Source of the DNA: Bacteroidales bacterium
GTDB lineage: Bacteria > Bacteroidota > Bacteroidia > Bacteroidales > F082
Direction of reading: 5' to 3'
NCBI GenBank assembly: GCA_017439405.1
Contig: JAFSJF010000019.1
Coordinates: 1-37,363, forward strand
DNA length: 37,363 bases
Part shown: positions 1-8,460 of the stretch, piece after piece
How positions within the stretch are numbered: the stretch's first letter is position 1
How the letters are laid out: every line of letters starts with the position of its first letter
The notes under the pieces: generated by a model
Database searches by the model: none
Told to the model about the DNA's origin: nothing
What the model saw: the letters and a program-made list of their open reading frames with translations, nothing else
Made by a program: the position numbers and the translations under genes

Positions 1-241
1 AGCCTTTCCTGTTTCGCGCAATCTTGATGTTGTCGGCCACCTCAAACTTGAACAAGCCCAAGGAACGGCCATCGTCAAGGCGAATCACTCCCACTTGTCC
101 GCCGCTTTTCACCAAAGCCGCCTCAATCTGTATGGGTTTCGTCAGGTAATCGATTTTCAGGAACATCGTTCCAAGAAGGTCTTTCCACTTTTCGAAATCG
201 AATTTCGACGACAATATATGCTTTAATTCTTGCTGGTTCAT
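1..241 (-). CDS. N-terminal fragment of an Eco57I-like DNA methylase (partial)
   Basis: An open frame starts at the ATG at 241-239 on the minus strand and runs off the left edge, giving 80 residues. It begins MNQQELKHIL and contains EVADNIKIARNR. This start, with a small beta-rich block before 'EVADNIKIARNR', resembles Eco57I/type IIG-like adenine-specific methylases and methylase-endonuclease fusions of restriction and phage-defence loci. The SAM-binding and NPPY motifs would lie outside the window, so methylase activity is inferred and not seen. It lies 11 nt after the stop of the AlbA-type ATPase gene, in the same orientation, so co-transcription is likely. It could be a stand-alone methylase or an R-M fusion. 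Confidence 0.7.
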   Translation of the reverse strand, partial: MNQQELKHILSSKFDFEKWKDLLGTMFLKIDYLTKPIQIEAALVKSGGQVGVIRLDDGRSLGLFKFEVADNIKIARNRKG

Positions 242-252
242 AGTTGCAATGA

Positions 253-2259
253 TTATTGTTTTTTCTTCGTGGTGTATTTTTGGTTGGGGTGGTTGAGCAT
301 TTCAGGGATAGTGTAGAAGAGTTTGCCCTGGGCTATTAACTTGTTTAGATACAAATATCTAACGGAAGAAGTTTTTCTATTTATAAGTTTTGCTATTTCC
401 TTAAGCGATAAAGGATTCCAATTACACAAATCTATAATCAACCTTTCCATTTCCTTGGGATTAGCACGCTTGCCCAGTTGTTTTATTCTTTCTTTTAATT
501 CCAATGGCAAATGGTCACCTCTACTATTAAGGCCGCCACCTCTACTATTAAGGCCGTCACCTCTACTATTAAGGTCGCCACCTCTACTATTAAGGCCGTC
601 ACCTCTACTATTAAGGCCGTCACCTCTACCATTTTCTTCGTTAGCTCTACTTATTTCTCCGTCAGCTCTATACATTTCGCCATTAGCTCTATACATTTCT
701 CCGTCAGCTCTATACATTTCTCCGTCAGCTCTATACATTTCTCCGTCATTTTTGCTAATATGAGGCTCTAAATTCGGCCCGGCAATATAATAAGCATTTC
801 TGCTTTGTCCCTTCAGCTCAAACAAACCCATCTCACACATACGATGAAGGTCGAAAGTGGCTTTACGGGAGGTGATGTCGCTATTCAGTTGGCGATAAGT
901 GATGTTGTCAATGGCTCCAAGTTCTCTGACGAAAATCAACGATAGTCTTTGTTCATTGTTTAATTCATGTTGGGCAAATAACGAGAGCCATTCGATATCT
1001 TCTTTGCCCAATAAATGATGGAACAGCAAACGGATTGTAAACTGGTTGGTTTCTCTATTCGATTCAAATGTTGGAGGCATCAACTTCGCCTTTTTCATCT
1101 GTTTACGCATTGTTTTGATGCCTGAACCTTTGGTTTCAGCCAAATTGGTTTCGTGGAATATGGAACTGATATACTGGTTTCTCAATTCGGAGCCAGGCTC
1201 GCCAAGTCGCTCTGGCGATTTCAGCGAATATCCAGGATTTATGATTTCCAAACGATTCGAATACCTGATTATCTGAATGGGCTGGTTCACTCTGAATGAA
1301 CGGTGAATAAACGCATTAACAATGGCTTCACGCAATGTTTCATTGGGAATGTTGATAGGTGTTGAGGCTTGCAGGTTGCCGTCTTTAAGTTCAAAGCCTT
1401 TGGGCAAATCATCTGTTATTGCATTCAATGCACGGTTCACCAAAAGAATAAATGCGCCACGCATGTCAATCGTCGATTCGAAACGCCTATCGGGATTCTC
1501 AACCCATCTGTTACCCTGAACTCGGATATAATCGACACGCAAGGCTGGCATTAGTCGGCGCAACGCCATTGACTTGCCGAAAACAATCAATCCCGTGTAT
1601 GTAAGCACATAGGCGCCCGTCCTGTCTTTCTCACAAGCTCTTAATGCCAGGAGTAAATTGGTGTCATCGTAGGTTAACTCTTCAGCATGGGGATTCACTT
1701 TTTCACGAAGTTTTCGGTAATAGGAAACGGCATTTTCGTCGATGTCGTCTAAACTTGAACCTTTTACGAGTGTGCAATCAAAACTTTCAGCTGAAGAATA
1801 AAACACAGGCATGTCATCTTCAGAACACTTTTGGTCAGAAGGACCTATTCTACGATAAGCACCATGGGGCAGGCCTCTTTTTTCAAAATAAATGGGTTTT
1901 TGCGAAGCGGGAGCCTCGTCCACTTTTACCACGACAACCGTTTTGCCATCGACAACCTCTGTCTCTATTTGAGGACGAATACGCACATTGAAAACCGATG
2001 CACATTGATTGGCGATGTCGGTTTGGATTTTATCGGGATTTGCAATATTTTCAGGCTCGTAATGCGGTAAACCGTTTTCGTCAAAGCCTTTCCTGACAGC
2101 CCCCAACAAAACATATCCACCGCCCAAATCAGGTTCATTAGAAAACGCACAAATGGTTTCCATAATGCTTCGCCCGACTTCGGAAGCCTTTTTTGCCTCG
2201 ATTCTGACGCTCTCGTCATAGGAATTCAAATCCTCGAATAGTTCCTGTGCAGTTCTCAT
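253..2259 (-). CDS. Schlafen/AlbA_2-type ATP-binding protein with heptad-repeat linker
   Basis: The protein has 668 residues from the ATG at 2259; a TTG at 2268 is in frame but less likely. Residues 1-160 look like a Schlafen AlbA_2 domain ('EAKKASEVGRSIMETICAFSN', then 'GGGYVLLG'). Residues about 310-430 look like a HATPase_c_4 domain ('NETLREAIVNAFIHR', 'ETKGSGIKTMRKQM'). A winged-helix segment follows. Residues about 505-581 are a tandem heptad repeat. The C-terminus (about 605-668) is a second helix-turn-helix ('LSLKEIAKLINRKTSSVRYLY'). Such proteins are often annotated as transcriptional regulators or ATP-binding proteins and are frequently embedded in restriction loci; the molecular role is not established. 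It sits between helicase and methylase genes with 11-nt gaps on both sides. Confidence 0.85.
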   Translation of the reverse strand: MRTAQELFEDLNSYDESVRIEAKKASEVGRSIMETICAFSNEPDLGGGYVLLGAVRKGFDENGLPHYEPENIANPDKIQTDIANQCASVFNVRIRPQIETEVVDGKTVVVVKVDEAPASQKPIYFEKRGLPHGAYRRIGPSDQKCSEDDMPVFYSSAESFDCTLVKGSSLDDIDENAVSYYRKLREKVNPHAEELTYDDTNLLLALRACEKDRTGAYVLTYTGLIVFGKSMALRRLMPALRVDYIRVQGNRWVENPDRRFESTIDMRGAFILLVNRALNAITDDLPKGFELKDGNLQASTPINIPNETLREAIVNAFIHRSFRVNQPIQIIRYSNRLEIINPGYSLKSPERLGEPGSELRNQYISSIFHETNLAETKGSGIKTMRKQMKKAKLMPPTFESNRETNQFTIRLLFHHLLGKEDIEWLSLFAQHELNNEQRLSLIFVRELGAIDNITYRQLNSDITSRKATFDLHRMCEMGLFELKGQSRNAYYIAGPNLEPHISKNDGEMYRADGEMYRADGEMYRANGEMYRADGEISRANEENGRGDGLNSRGDGLNSRGGDLNSRGDGLNSRGGGLNSRGDHLPLELKERIKQLGKRANPKEMERLIIDLCNWNPLSLKEIAKLINRKTSSVRYLYLNKLIAQGKLFYTIPEMLNHPNQKYTTKKKQ
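516..746. repeat. 21-bp in-frame tandem repeat array (11 units)
   Basis: Eleven head-to-tail 21-bp units lie inside the AlbA-type ATPase gene. On the plus strand, units at 516-641 read CACCTCTACTATTAAGG plus four bases (the last unit diverged). Units at 642-746 read CAGCTCTATACATTTC plus five bases, with the first diverged and a few T-for-C starts. Translated on the minus strand these become two blocks of heptads, (D/N)GEMYRA and GDGLNSR. The two share the frame (D/N)G-x-x-x-R, so one ancestral unit probably expanded twice. The period is a multiple of three, so gain or loss of units changes linker length without frameshift. Confidence 0.95.
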
Positions 2260-2270
2260 AATCGGCAAAT

Positions 2271-5200
2271 TTACGAATTAAAACTTTCCGAAATGATGAT
2301 TTCGGGATGGATTTCCTTTTTCGCTTGAACGATGCTGCTGTTTGCCGCCCTGGATTCGTTCAAGTTGACGGTATCCAAAGGATACGCTGAAATGATGTTT
2401 ATCATTTTCTCCAAAAGAACTGCGGGCTTAATCGGTGTCTTTTTGACCGAAGTCTTCAACTTGTTCACATCCCTTTGCAACTGCTGGAACTTACCCGTGG
2501 TGATGGCCCGCTTGGCTTTGTGAATCAGTTCGGTTTCCTCGTCGGTGATGTTGGGAATGCTCAAAAAACCGTCCAAATAGGCAATGGCCTTTTTCTCGTT
2601 CGGGCCTTGCGCGACATTCACTTTGCTTGTCGTGGCTTTTGTGTCTTCCTCCTGTTCAGCAAAGACCTCTATCGCTCTTGCAACCTGCTGATGGTGCAGG
2701 TCGTGAAGTGGTATAGACTTTTCATCGGCTCTTGCCTCAAACTCCTTCACGGCTTCAAGGAATGACAATTCTTCAATGCTTCCATCCTCGCGCACAAACG
2801 TAAAAGCATCCCGACGGTTGTTGCGGATAAAAGTCAGTGTGCAATGCCGCTTAACTTTGTTTTTCCTTCCCACTCGTGCCCGTAGAGGGAGTTTGGCAAT
2901 TGACTTTATCAAATCGGGGTCTTCTTCCTTAAGGTTGCGTAGCCACATCAGATAACGCAGTTTCTCGTCGCGTTCCTCGTCAACATCCTTGTCGAAAAGG
3001 CCAAAGGTCTCTGGGGTTTCATCTGTGGAATAAATCTGGCTGTCCTCGCCTAAAGCCGCATGGAAGGCAAAAAGTTTCATTTTTGCTTTTTTCTCTAACT
3101 CAATGTCGTTGTTGACTTTGGCGGTTGGGAAAAAGTTGAAGATATAAATCTTCTTGGCCGTGCTGCCGATACGATTGACACGCCCAATGCGCTGCATCAG
3201 TCTTGTCGAGTTCCAAGGTGTGTCATAGTTGACAATGATATTTGACCTATGAAGATTGACACCTTCGGCAAGCACTTCTGTAGAAATGATGATGTCGAAA
3301 TCGTTTTTCCTTTCTCCCTCATAGTTGGCGTCAAAATTCTCCCGCAACACTGGCATCATTTCATTGCGATTGGCACTTTGAACGGTCAGCAAACGAGTGT
3401 AGCCTTCTTTCTTCAAAGCATCCGAAAGATATTTTGTCGTTTCTTTGCTTTCGGAAAAAACCAAAAGTTTACCCTCATTGTTGATATCCTTGTCAAACAG
3501 TCTGTTTTTCAGATAATCTAAGAAAATATCCAATTTGGGGTCATAGTCGATTTTGCTCCAAGACTCAACAAGTTCTTTCAACATCGCATCATCCATCTCC
3601 AGTCCTTCTTTGAAACCCGGCAAAAAGTCATTAGGGCTGCAAATCTCAATGGTCGGGTCTGCATAGATGGCTTCGTTGATCAGTTTGATCAGCTCTTCTT
3701 CTTTGCCATTGCTGAGCAATTCGTTGACTTTCAGGTTTGGAGCAATATAAATAGTTCCTTTTTCAAACATGTCCAACATCACTTTGTTGGCCTGATAATA
3801 CCTGTTGAGCGACTGCTTGAAGGCGAAGAAACTGCTATCAATGCGTTTGACCAACAAAGTTTTCATGATTCCAGCCAATTCGTCTGAAATCCTGTCCGCA
3901 TTCTTGTATTTTTTCTTCTTATCAGGATTGAGATATTTGATGGCTTGGTACCGGAAATAGTTCAGCCCTGTTTCTTTTCCTTTCAAGTAAACCAGCGTTT
4001 TGTCATACAGTTGCTCTAAAGTCGCATCGAGTTGATAATAGATTTTTTCTGGCGATTGAACGTCTGGAAAAACGACACCTTGTTCAAGCAAATCCTTCCT
4101 GTAGGCTTCATTTTCCATCAAGTCTGTACGGGTACGGCGCACGGTCAGCGGCTCGACCACTTTCACGCGGATTTTTTCATATATGGCCTTGATTTCCTTA
4201 GAAATCAGATCCATATCTTGCTCCTTTTTCAGTTTTCTGTATTTCTCAATCTGCTCACGGAAGAAACGCTGCAAGTTATTTTCTTCCAAGGTGCTGTCCT
4301 TTGAATCCTGGAACAGATAGACCAGATTGGCAATGTCTTCAGGGCGGTTGTTCAAAGGTGTTGCCGAAACAAGCATCACTTTCTTGTCGTAGTATCTTCC
4401 ATCGGGATATTGTCTTCGTGTCTTCGTCTTACAGATTTTCTGGAGTTCATTATACATGCTTGCCGTGTCTGACCTGAACTTATGTGCCTCATCCACAATC
4501 ACCAAATCATAAAGGCCTGCATCCTTAATTTTATGTAAGCTACCATTGGTGACAATTTTAAAGTTGTCAATCTTAAAAGTGGACAAGGTTTCTTCCCAAT
4601 TCTCTTCCAAGGCTGGCGGGACAATCACCAATGTATGAGAACGATAGGTCGGGAAACCATTGGAAAAGAAGAACTTCTTTGCAATCAATGCCGCTACTAC
4701 TGTTTTTCCCAAACCGACCACATCAGAGAGGAAGAAACCATTGTGTTTCATCATTTTGGCATAACCATCGTTGACAGCATCCACCTGATAGGACAACTTT
4801 TTGTAGCCCTTGGGCAAATCCGAGACCGAATTGGGGTCAAAATCAATGCTCTTGCCAAAATACTCCAGCAAAAACTTCAAATAAATCTGGTAAGGAGTGA
4901 AATCAGGATTCAAATAGGACTCCTGCTTTATCTTCTCAACATGTGTCAAATCAATTTCCACTGCCTCATCCCAAAGCCTTTCAAAAGTTTCTGTGGCAAA
5001 CTGAATATCATCATCATAACGCAACTCCACATTGAATTCGAAATTCTTTTCTAACCCAGCTTCGGTTAAGTTGCTTGAACCTGTAATGACAGAGCCATAA
5101 CCATGCGGATGATAGAATTCTTCCCTGAAAATGTAAATTTTGGCGTGAATATTCTGCTTGGGGTGGATGCGCATTTCAATCCGACGAGTCATAATGTCTT

Positions 5201-5558
5201 CAATGAATTGATACATGCCTTCTTCCACTTCCTTGTCATATTTCGCTTCTTGGATGTTTTTCTTGATTTCCTTGAAGAACTCCTCCTGTGATTGTTCAGC
5301 GTTGGGATTGAACAAAAGCCCCTGCTGATTGGCCTGATAAGTTAATTTGTCAATATCAATGCCTACTAAAAACCGGATTTTCGGGGTTTGCTGAATGAAT
5401 TTCCTGATTCTGAAATAGCCAGAAGCACGAAAGTATCCGACAAGCGCATCAAAGAAATGCACTTTCTTGTATTTGAAAACGCCTTCTATCTTTTCAAGAA
5501 GCGTGTTTTGACTTTCGTTTGTAAAGAAATTTGTTCCCATAGTTTTCAGTTTAACCAT
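2271..5558 (-). CDS. PLD-domain SNF2-family helicase
   Basis: A protein of about 1095 residues. The N-terminus has a single phospholipase-D-like half-site: HAKIYIF at about 138-144, then GSSNLTEAG at about 160-168. An SF2/SNF2 helicase core follows: Walker A VVGLGKT near 280, DEAH box 'VIVDEAHKF', motif III 'SATPLNN', and motif VI 'QRIGRVNRIGS'. Such PLD-helicases are known from restriction and DISARM/Hma-like defence loci, where they are thought to translocate on and degrade unmodified DNA; activity here is inferred. The start is the ATG at 5558 or the one at 5540. The first lies 3 nt after the carboxylase stop, so there is no room for an independent promoter between the genes. The gene is AT-rich compared with that upstream neighbour. 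Confidence 0.9.
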   Translation of the reverse strand: MVKLKTMGTNFFTNESQNTLLEKIEGVFKYKKVHFFDALVGYFRASGYFRIRKFIQQTPKIRFLVGIDIDKLTYQANQQGLLFNPNAEQSQEEFFKEIKKNIQEAKYDKEVEEGMYQFIEDIMTRRIEMRIHPKQNIHAKIYIFREEFYHPHGYGSVITGSSNLTEAGLEKNFEFNVELRYDDDIQFATETFERLWDEAVEIDLTHVEKIKQESYLNPDFTPYQIYLKFLLEYFGKSIDFDPNSVSDLPKGYKKLSYQVDAVNDGYAKMMKHNGFFLSDVVGLGKTVVAALIAKKFFFSNGFPTYRSHTLVIVPPALEENWEETLSTFKIDNFKIVTNGSLHKIKDAGLYDLVIVDEAHKFRSDTASMYNELQKICKTKTRRQYPDGRYYDKKVMLVSATPLNNRPEDIANLVYLFQDSKDSTLEENNLQRFFREQIEKYRKLKKEQDMDLISKEIKAIYEKIRVKVVEPLTVRRTRTDLMENEAYRKDLLEQGVVFPDVQSPEKIYYQLDATLEQLYDKTLVYLKGKETGLNYFRYQAIKYLNPDKKKKYKNADRISDELAGIMKTLLVKRIDSSFFAFKQSLNRYYQANKVMLDMFEKGTIYIAPNLKVNELLSNGKEEELIKLINEAIYADPTIEICSPNDFLPGFKEGLEMDDAMLKELVESWSKIDYDPKLDIFLDYLKNRLFDKDINNEGKLLVFSESKETTKYLSDALKKEGYTRLLTVQSANRNEMMPVLRENFDANYEGERKNDFDIIISTEVLAEGVNLHRSNIIVNYDTPWNSTRLMQRIGRVNRIGSTAKKIYIFNFFPTAKVNNDIELEKKAKMKLFAFHAALGEDSQIYSTDETPETFGLFDKDVDEERDEKLRYLMWLRNLKEEDPDLIKSIAKLPLRARVGRKNKVKRHCTLTFIRNNRRDAFTFVREDGSIEELSFLEAVKEFEARADEKSIPLHDLHHQQVARAIEVFAEQEEDTKATTSKVNVAQGPNEKKAIAYLDGFLSIPNITDEETELIHKAKRAITTGKFQQLQRDVNKLKTSVKKTPIKPAVLLEKMINIISAYPLDTVNLNESRAANSSIVQAKKEIHPEIIISESFNS

Positions 5559-5561
5559 CAA

Positions 5562-7169
5562 TCACATCCTAAACACCCCAAACTGCTGCGGCGGGAACGG
5601 CTGGTTCAGCGAGGCCGCGATGCCGAGAGCGAGGATCTTGCGCGTGTCGATGGGGTCGATGATGCCGTCGTCCCAAAGGCGCGCCGTGCTGTAGAAGGCA
5701 GAGCCTTCGTAATCGTACTTAGCTAAGATTTCCTTCTTCAACTGCGCGATTTCGTCGGTCGGCACCTCCAAGCCTTTGTATTTGTATTGGTCTTCTTTGA
5801 CAGTGGCCAAAACGCTGGCCGCCTGCTCGCCGCCCATGACGGAAATCTTGGCGTTGGGCCACATGAACAACAGCCTCGGGCTGTAGGCGCGACCCGCCAT
5901 GCCGTAGTTGCCCGCACCAAACGACCCGCCGAAGATGACCGTGAACTTCGGCACGTTGGCATTCGAGACCGCATGAACCATTTTCGCGCCGTCTTTGGCG
6001 ATGCCGCCTTGCTCGTACTGCTTGCCGACCATGAAGCCCGTGATGTTCTGCAAAAACACCAACGGGATGTTTCGCTGGCAGCAAAGCTCGATGAAATGTG
6101 TGGCCTTAAGTGCTGATTCTGAGAACAATACACCAAAGTTGGCGAGGATGCCCACGGGGAAGCCCATCAGGTGGGCGAAGCCACAAACGAGGGTGGTGGC
6201 ATAGCGTGACTTGAACTCCTGGAAACGGCTGCCATCGACGATGCGGGCGATGATTTCCCTCGGGTCCACGAGTTTGTGGAAGTCGATGGGGGCGAGGCCG
6301 TAGAGGTCGTGAGGGTCGTATAAAGGCGCCTCAACGGGCAGTATGTCAAGTTTTTGGCGATGGCTTTTCTCCAAGGTCTTGAAGATGTTGCGGCAGATTT
6401 GCAGCGCGTGTTGGTCGTTCTCGGCCAAGTGGTCGGCGACGCCCGAAATCGAGGTGTGCATCTCGCCGCCACCCAATTCCTCCGCCGTGACGACCTCACC
6501 CGTGGCGGCCTTCACCAATGGCGGACCACCGAGGTAAATCGTGCCTTGGTTGCGCACGATGATGGTCTCGTCGCTCATGGCCGGCACGTAGGCGCCGCCC
6601 GCCGTACACATACCCATCACGATGGCGATTTGCGGGATGCCCATTGCTGACATGCGCGCCTGGTTGTAGAAGAAACGGCCGAAGTGGTCGCGGTCGGGGA
6701 AGACGGTGTCCTGCTCAGGAAGGAAAGCGCCGCCGCTATCGACCATATAGACGCACGGCAGGTGGTTTTCCATCGCAATCTCCTGTGCGCGAAGGTGTTT
6801 CTTCACCGTGTACTGCATATAGGTGCCGCCCTTCACGGTGGCGTCGTTGGCCACGATGACGGCCTCACGGCCTTGAATCACGCCGATGCCCGTGACGATG
6901 CCCGCCGAGGGGAAGTCGTCGTTGTAGGTACCGTAGGCTGCCATCGGCGAGAGCTCCAAGAAGGGCGTGTTCGGGTCAATGAGCAGGTCGATGCGCTCGC
7001 GGGCCAACAACTTGTTGCGTTTCTTGTGCTTGGCCACGGCGCTTTCGCCGCCGCCTTGCATCGAGGCCGCCATCGCCTCGCGGTATTGCGCCATCAGCGC
7101 GAGCATGTTCTTCTCGTTTTGGTTGAACTCCTCAGAGTCGGTGCGTATGTTGGATTTCAGTACTTGCAT
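5562..7169 (-). CDS. Acyl-CoA carboxylase carboxyltransferase (beta) subunit
   Basis: The protein has 535 residues and belongs to the biotin-dependent carboxyltransferase family, most like methylcrotonyl-CoA carboxylase beta. It transfers carboxyl from carboxybiotin to an acyl-CoA. Visible landmarks are '[17 protein letters not shown]' near the N-terminus, '[11 protein letters not shown]', '[16 protein letters not shown]', the second-domain '[13 protein letters not shown]' and '[15 protein letters not shown]'. The start at 7169 is preferred over an upstream TTG at 7196 because a -33/-7 promoter occupies 7196-7225 and the length then matches the family. No biotin carboxylase or biotin-carrier gene is in the window; the downstream neighbour is a helicase gene instead. 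The substrate (methylcrotonyl-, propionyl- or another acyl-CoA) is not settled. Confidence 0.9.
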   Translation of the reverse strand: MQVLKSNIRTDSEEFNQNEKNMLALMAQYREAMAASMQGGGESAVAKHKKRNKLLARERIDLLIDPNTPFLELSPMAAYGTYNDDFPSAGIVTGIGVIQGREAVIVANDATVKGGTYMQYTVKKHLRAQEIAMENHLPCVYMVDSGGAFLPEQDTVFPDRDHFGRFFYNQARMSAMGIPQIAIVMGMCTAGGAYVPAMSDETIIVRNQGTIYLGGPPLVKAATGEVVTAEELGGGEMHTSISGVADHLAENDQHALQICRNIFKTLEKSHRQKLDILPVEAPLYDPHDLYGLAPIDFHKLVDPREIIARIVDGSRFQEFKSRYATTLVCGFAHLMGFPVGILANFGVLFSESALKATHFIELCCQRNIPLVFLQNITGFMVGKQYEQGGIAKDGAKMVHAVSNANVPKFTVIFGGSFGAGNYGMAGRAYSPRLLFMWPNAKISVMGGEQAASVLATVKEDQYKYKGLEVPTDEIAQLKKEILAKYDYEGSAFYSTARLWDDGIIDPIDTRKILALGIAASLNQPFPPQQFGVFRM

Positions 7170-7195
7170 AATAATGTTAGGTGTTATTGGAAGCA

Positions 7196-7225
7196 CAAAA
7201 ATACATAAAAACCGCCAAATTCAAA
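7196..7225 (-). promoter_or_regulatory. Bacteroidota promoter for the carboxyltransferase gene
   Basis: Read on the minus strand, TTTG at 7225-7222 (-33) and TATTTTTG at 7203-7196 (-7) are separated by 18 nt and lie about 27 nt before the ATG at 7169. This fits the Bacteroidota TTTG/TAnnTTTG consensus and supports the chosen start. Confidence 0.65.
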
Positions 7226-7246
7226 GCAAGAAAGAAATAAAACCCC

Positions 7247-7254
7247 TATCTTTG
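7247..7254 (+). promoter_or_regulatory. -7 element upstream of ftsX
   Basis: TATCTTTG matches the TAnnTTTG consensus and ends 19 nt before the ftsX ATG. A -33 TTTG at the usual distance is not clear. Confidence 0.55.
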
Positions 7255-7273
7255 CAGTTTTTAAACTGTGAAG

Positions 7274-8152
7274 ATGTCCGAAAAGAGTTCAAACAGACGC
7301 CGCATGGCAGGGTCCTATTTCATGTCGCTGATGAGTATCACGCTGGTACTCTTCCTGTTAGGCGTGTTCGCCTTGCTTATGATGCACACGCGGAGTCTCT
7401 CGAATCACATCAGGGAGAACATCGGCTTCGAGATTGTGATGAACAGCAACGTGAAGGAAGCCAACATCCTCAAGCTGCAAAAGGAACTCAATGCCATGCC
7501 TGCCGTGAAATCCACCGAATACATCACCAAGGAGGAGGCCATACGCCGCCTCAGCGACGACCTCGGCGAGGACTTCCTGCAATGGCTCGGCAACGAGGAA
7601 AACCCACTGCTGCCTTCCATCGATGTGCGATTCAACGCGGATTATACCAACCCCGACAGCCTGAGCGTTATCGAGAAGCAACTGCTTGGAAACAAGGACA
7701 TCAAGGAAATCTATTACCAAAAGTCGCTCGTCGACCTGATCAACCAAAACGTCAACCGCATCGGTATCGCTCTGATGGCGGCAAGCTTGATTCTGCTTAT
7801 CATTGCTATTACATTGATACGCAATACTATACGGCTTTCCATTTACTCAAAGCGTTTCCTCGTGCGCAGTATGCAGTTGGTGGGTGCCACGCCTGCGTTC
7901 ATCCGTCGGCCATTCATCAGAAGTGGCATTTCGCAAGGCTTTTTTGGGGCTTTGCTGGCCGACTTGTTCCTCGCCGGCATGCTCTACGCCCTCACGCAAC
8001 GAGTACCTGAACTATCTTTCGTCCAAGACTTTGAAACTGTCGTTGTCATCTTCGCAGGCATCATCGTCTTAGGCATACTCATCGGTGGCCTCTCCACTCG
8101 AATCGCCTTGCGGAAATACCTCCATGCCGACGTGGACCGGCTCTATGCGTGA
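7274..8152 (+). CDS. ftsX: Cell-division ABC permease FtsX
   Basis: The protein has 292 residues. It shows the FtsX layout: a cytoplasmic N-terminus ('MSEKSSNRRRMAGSYF'), TM1 ('LMSITLVLFLLGVFALLMM'), a periplasmic domain with 'LQKELNAMPAVKSTEYITKE', and three more membrane segments (around 'IGIALMAASLILLIIAI', 'GFFGALLADLFLAGML' and 'VVVIFAGIIVLGILIGGL'). FtsX works with the ATPase FtsE at the division site to control peptidoglycan hydrolases. FtsE is not adjacent. The start is the ATG at 7274, with an in-frame GTG at 7268 as alternative. It heads a plus-strand run with the DUF3098 gene, uppP and truB, a pairing of division and envelope genes usual in this phylum. Confidence 0.93.
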   Translation: MSEKSSNRRRMAGSYFMSLMSITLVLFLLGVFALLMMHTRSLSNHIRENIGFEIVMNSNVKEANILKLQKELNAMPAVKSTEYITKEEAIRRLSDDLGEDFLQWLGNEENPLLPSIDVRFNADYTNPDSLSVIEKQLLGNKDIKEIYYQKSLVDLINQNVNRIGIALMAASLILLIIAITLIRNTIRLSIYSKRFLVRSMQLVGATPAFIRRPFIRSGISQGFFGALLADLFLAGMLYALTQRVPELSFVQDFETVVVIFAGIIVLGILIGGLSTRIALRKYLHADVDRLYA

Positions 8153-8190
8153 GGATGCAAATCTGAAACCTGAAACAACAAATCACCAAT

Positions 8191-8460
8191 ATGGCAAAAG
8201 AAACAACAAAGAAAGAAACGGTCGAAAAAAATGAAGACCAAAAAGTCATGCCTTTCGGCAAACAAAACTACATCATCCTGCTCATCGGCATCGCCCTCAT
8301 AGCCTTGGGCTTCGTCCTGATGATTGGCGGCGGCTCGACCGACCCGGATGTGTTCAACGAGAAAATGTTCAATTTCCAGCGACTTACTCTTGCCCCGATT
8401 CTGGTCTTGGCTGGCTTCGTCGTTGAAATAGTCGCGATATTCTGGAGGAAGAGACAATGA
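8191..8460 (+). CDS. DUF3098 family small membrane protein
   Basis: The protein has 89 residues: a charged Lys/Glu-rich N-terminus, then '[20 protein letters not shown]', a short loop containing '[20 protein letters not shown]', and a second hydrophobic segment ending IFWRKRQ. This two-helix layout and the position between ftsX and uppP are typical of the DUF3098 family in Bacteroidota. The function is unknown; the constant neighbourhood suggests an envelope or division accessory. Its TGA overlaps the ATG of uppP (ATGA at 8457-8460), implying translational coupling. Confidence 0.85.
   Translation: MAKETTKKETVEKNEDQKVMPFGKQNYIILLIGIALIALGFVLMIGGGSTDPDVFNEKMFNFQRLTLAPILVLAGFVVEIVAIFWRKRQ

Noticed and set aside
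516-746. Possible CRISPR array
   Set aside because: Units are directly adjacent with no unique spacers, and they lie within a protein-coding gene.
323-771. Long plus-strand open frames rich in repeated Ser/Pro/Leu or Thr-Ser-Thr units
   Set aside because: They are antisense readings of the 21-bp repeat within the AlbA-type ATPase gene; the period is divisible by three, so every frame stays open.
5719-7208. Several open frames on both strands across the carboxyltransferase gene
   Set aside because: They are shadows in GC-rich coding DNA; none has a family-like sequence, whereas the minus-strand carboxyltransferase is unmistakable.
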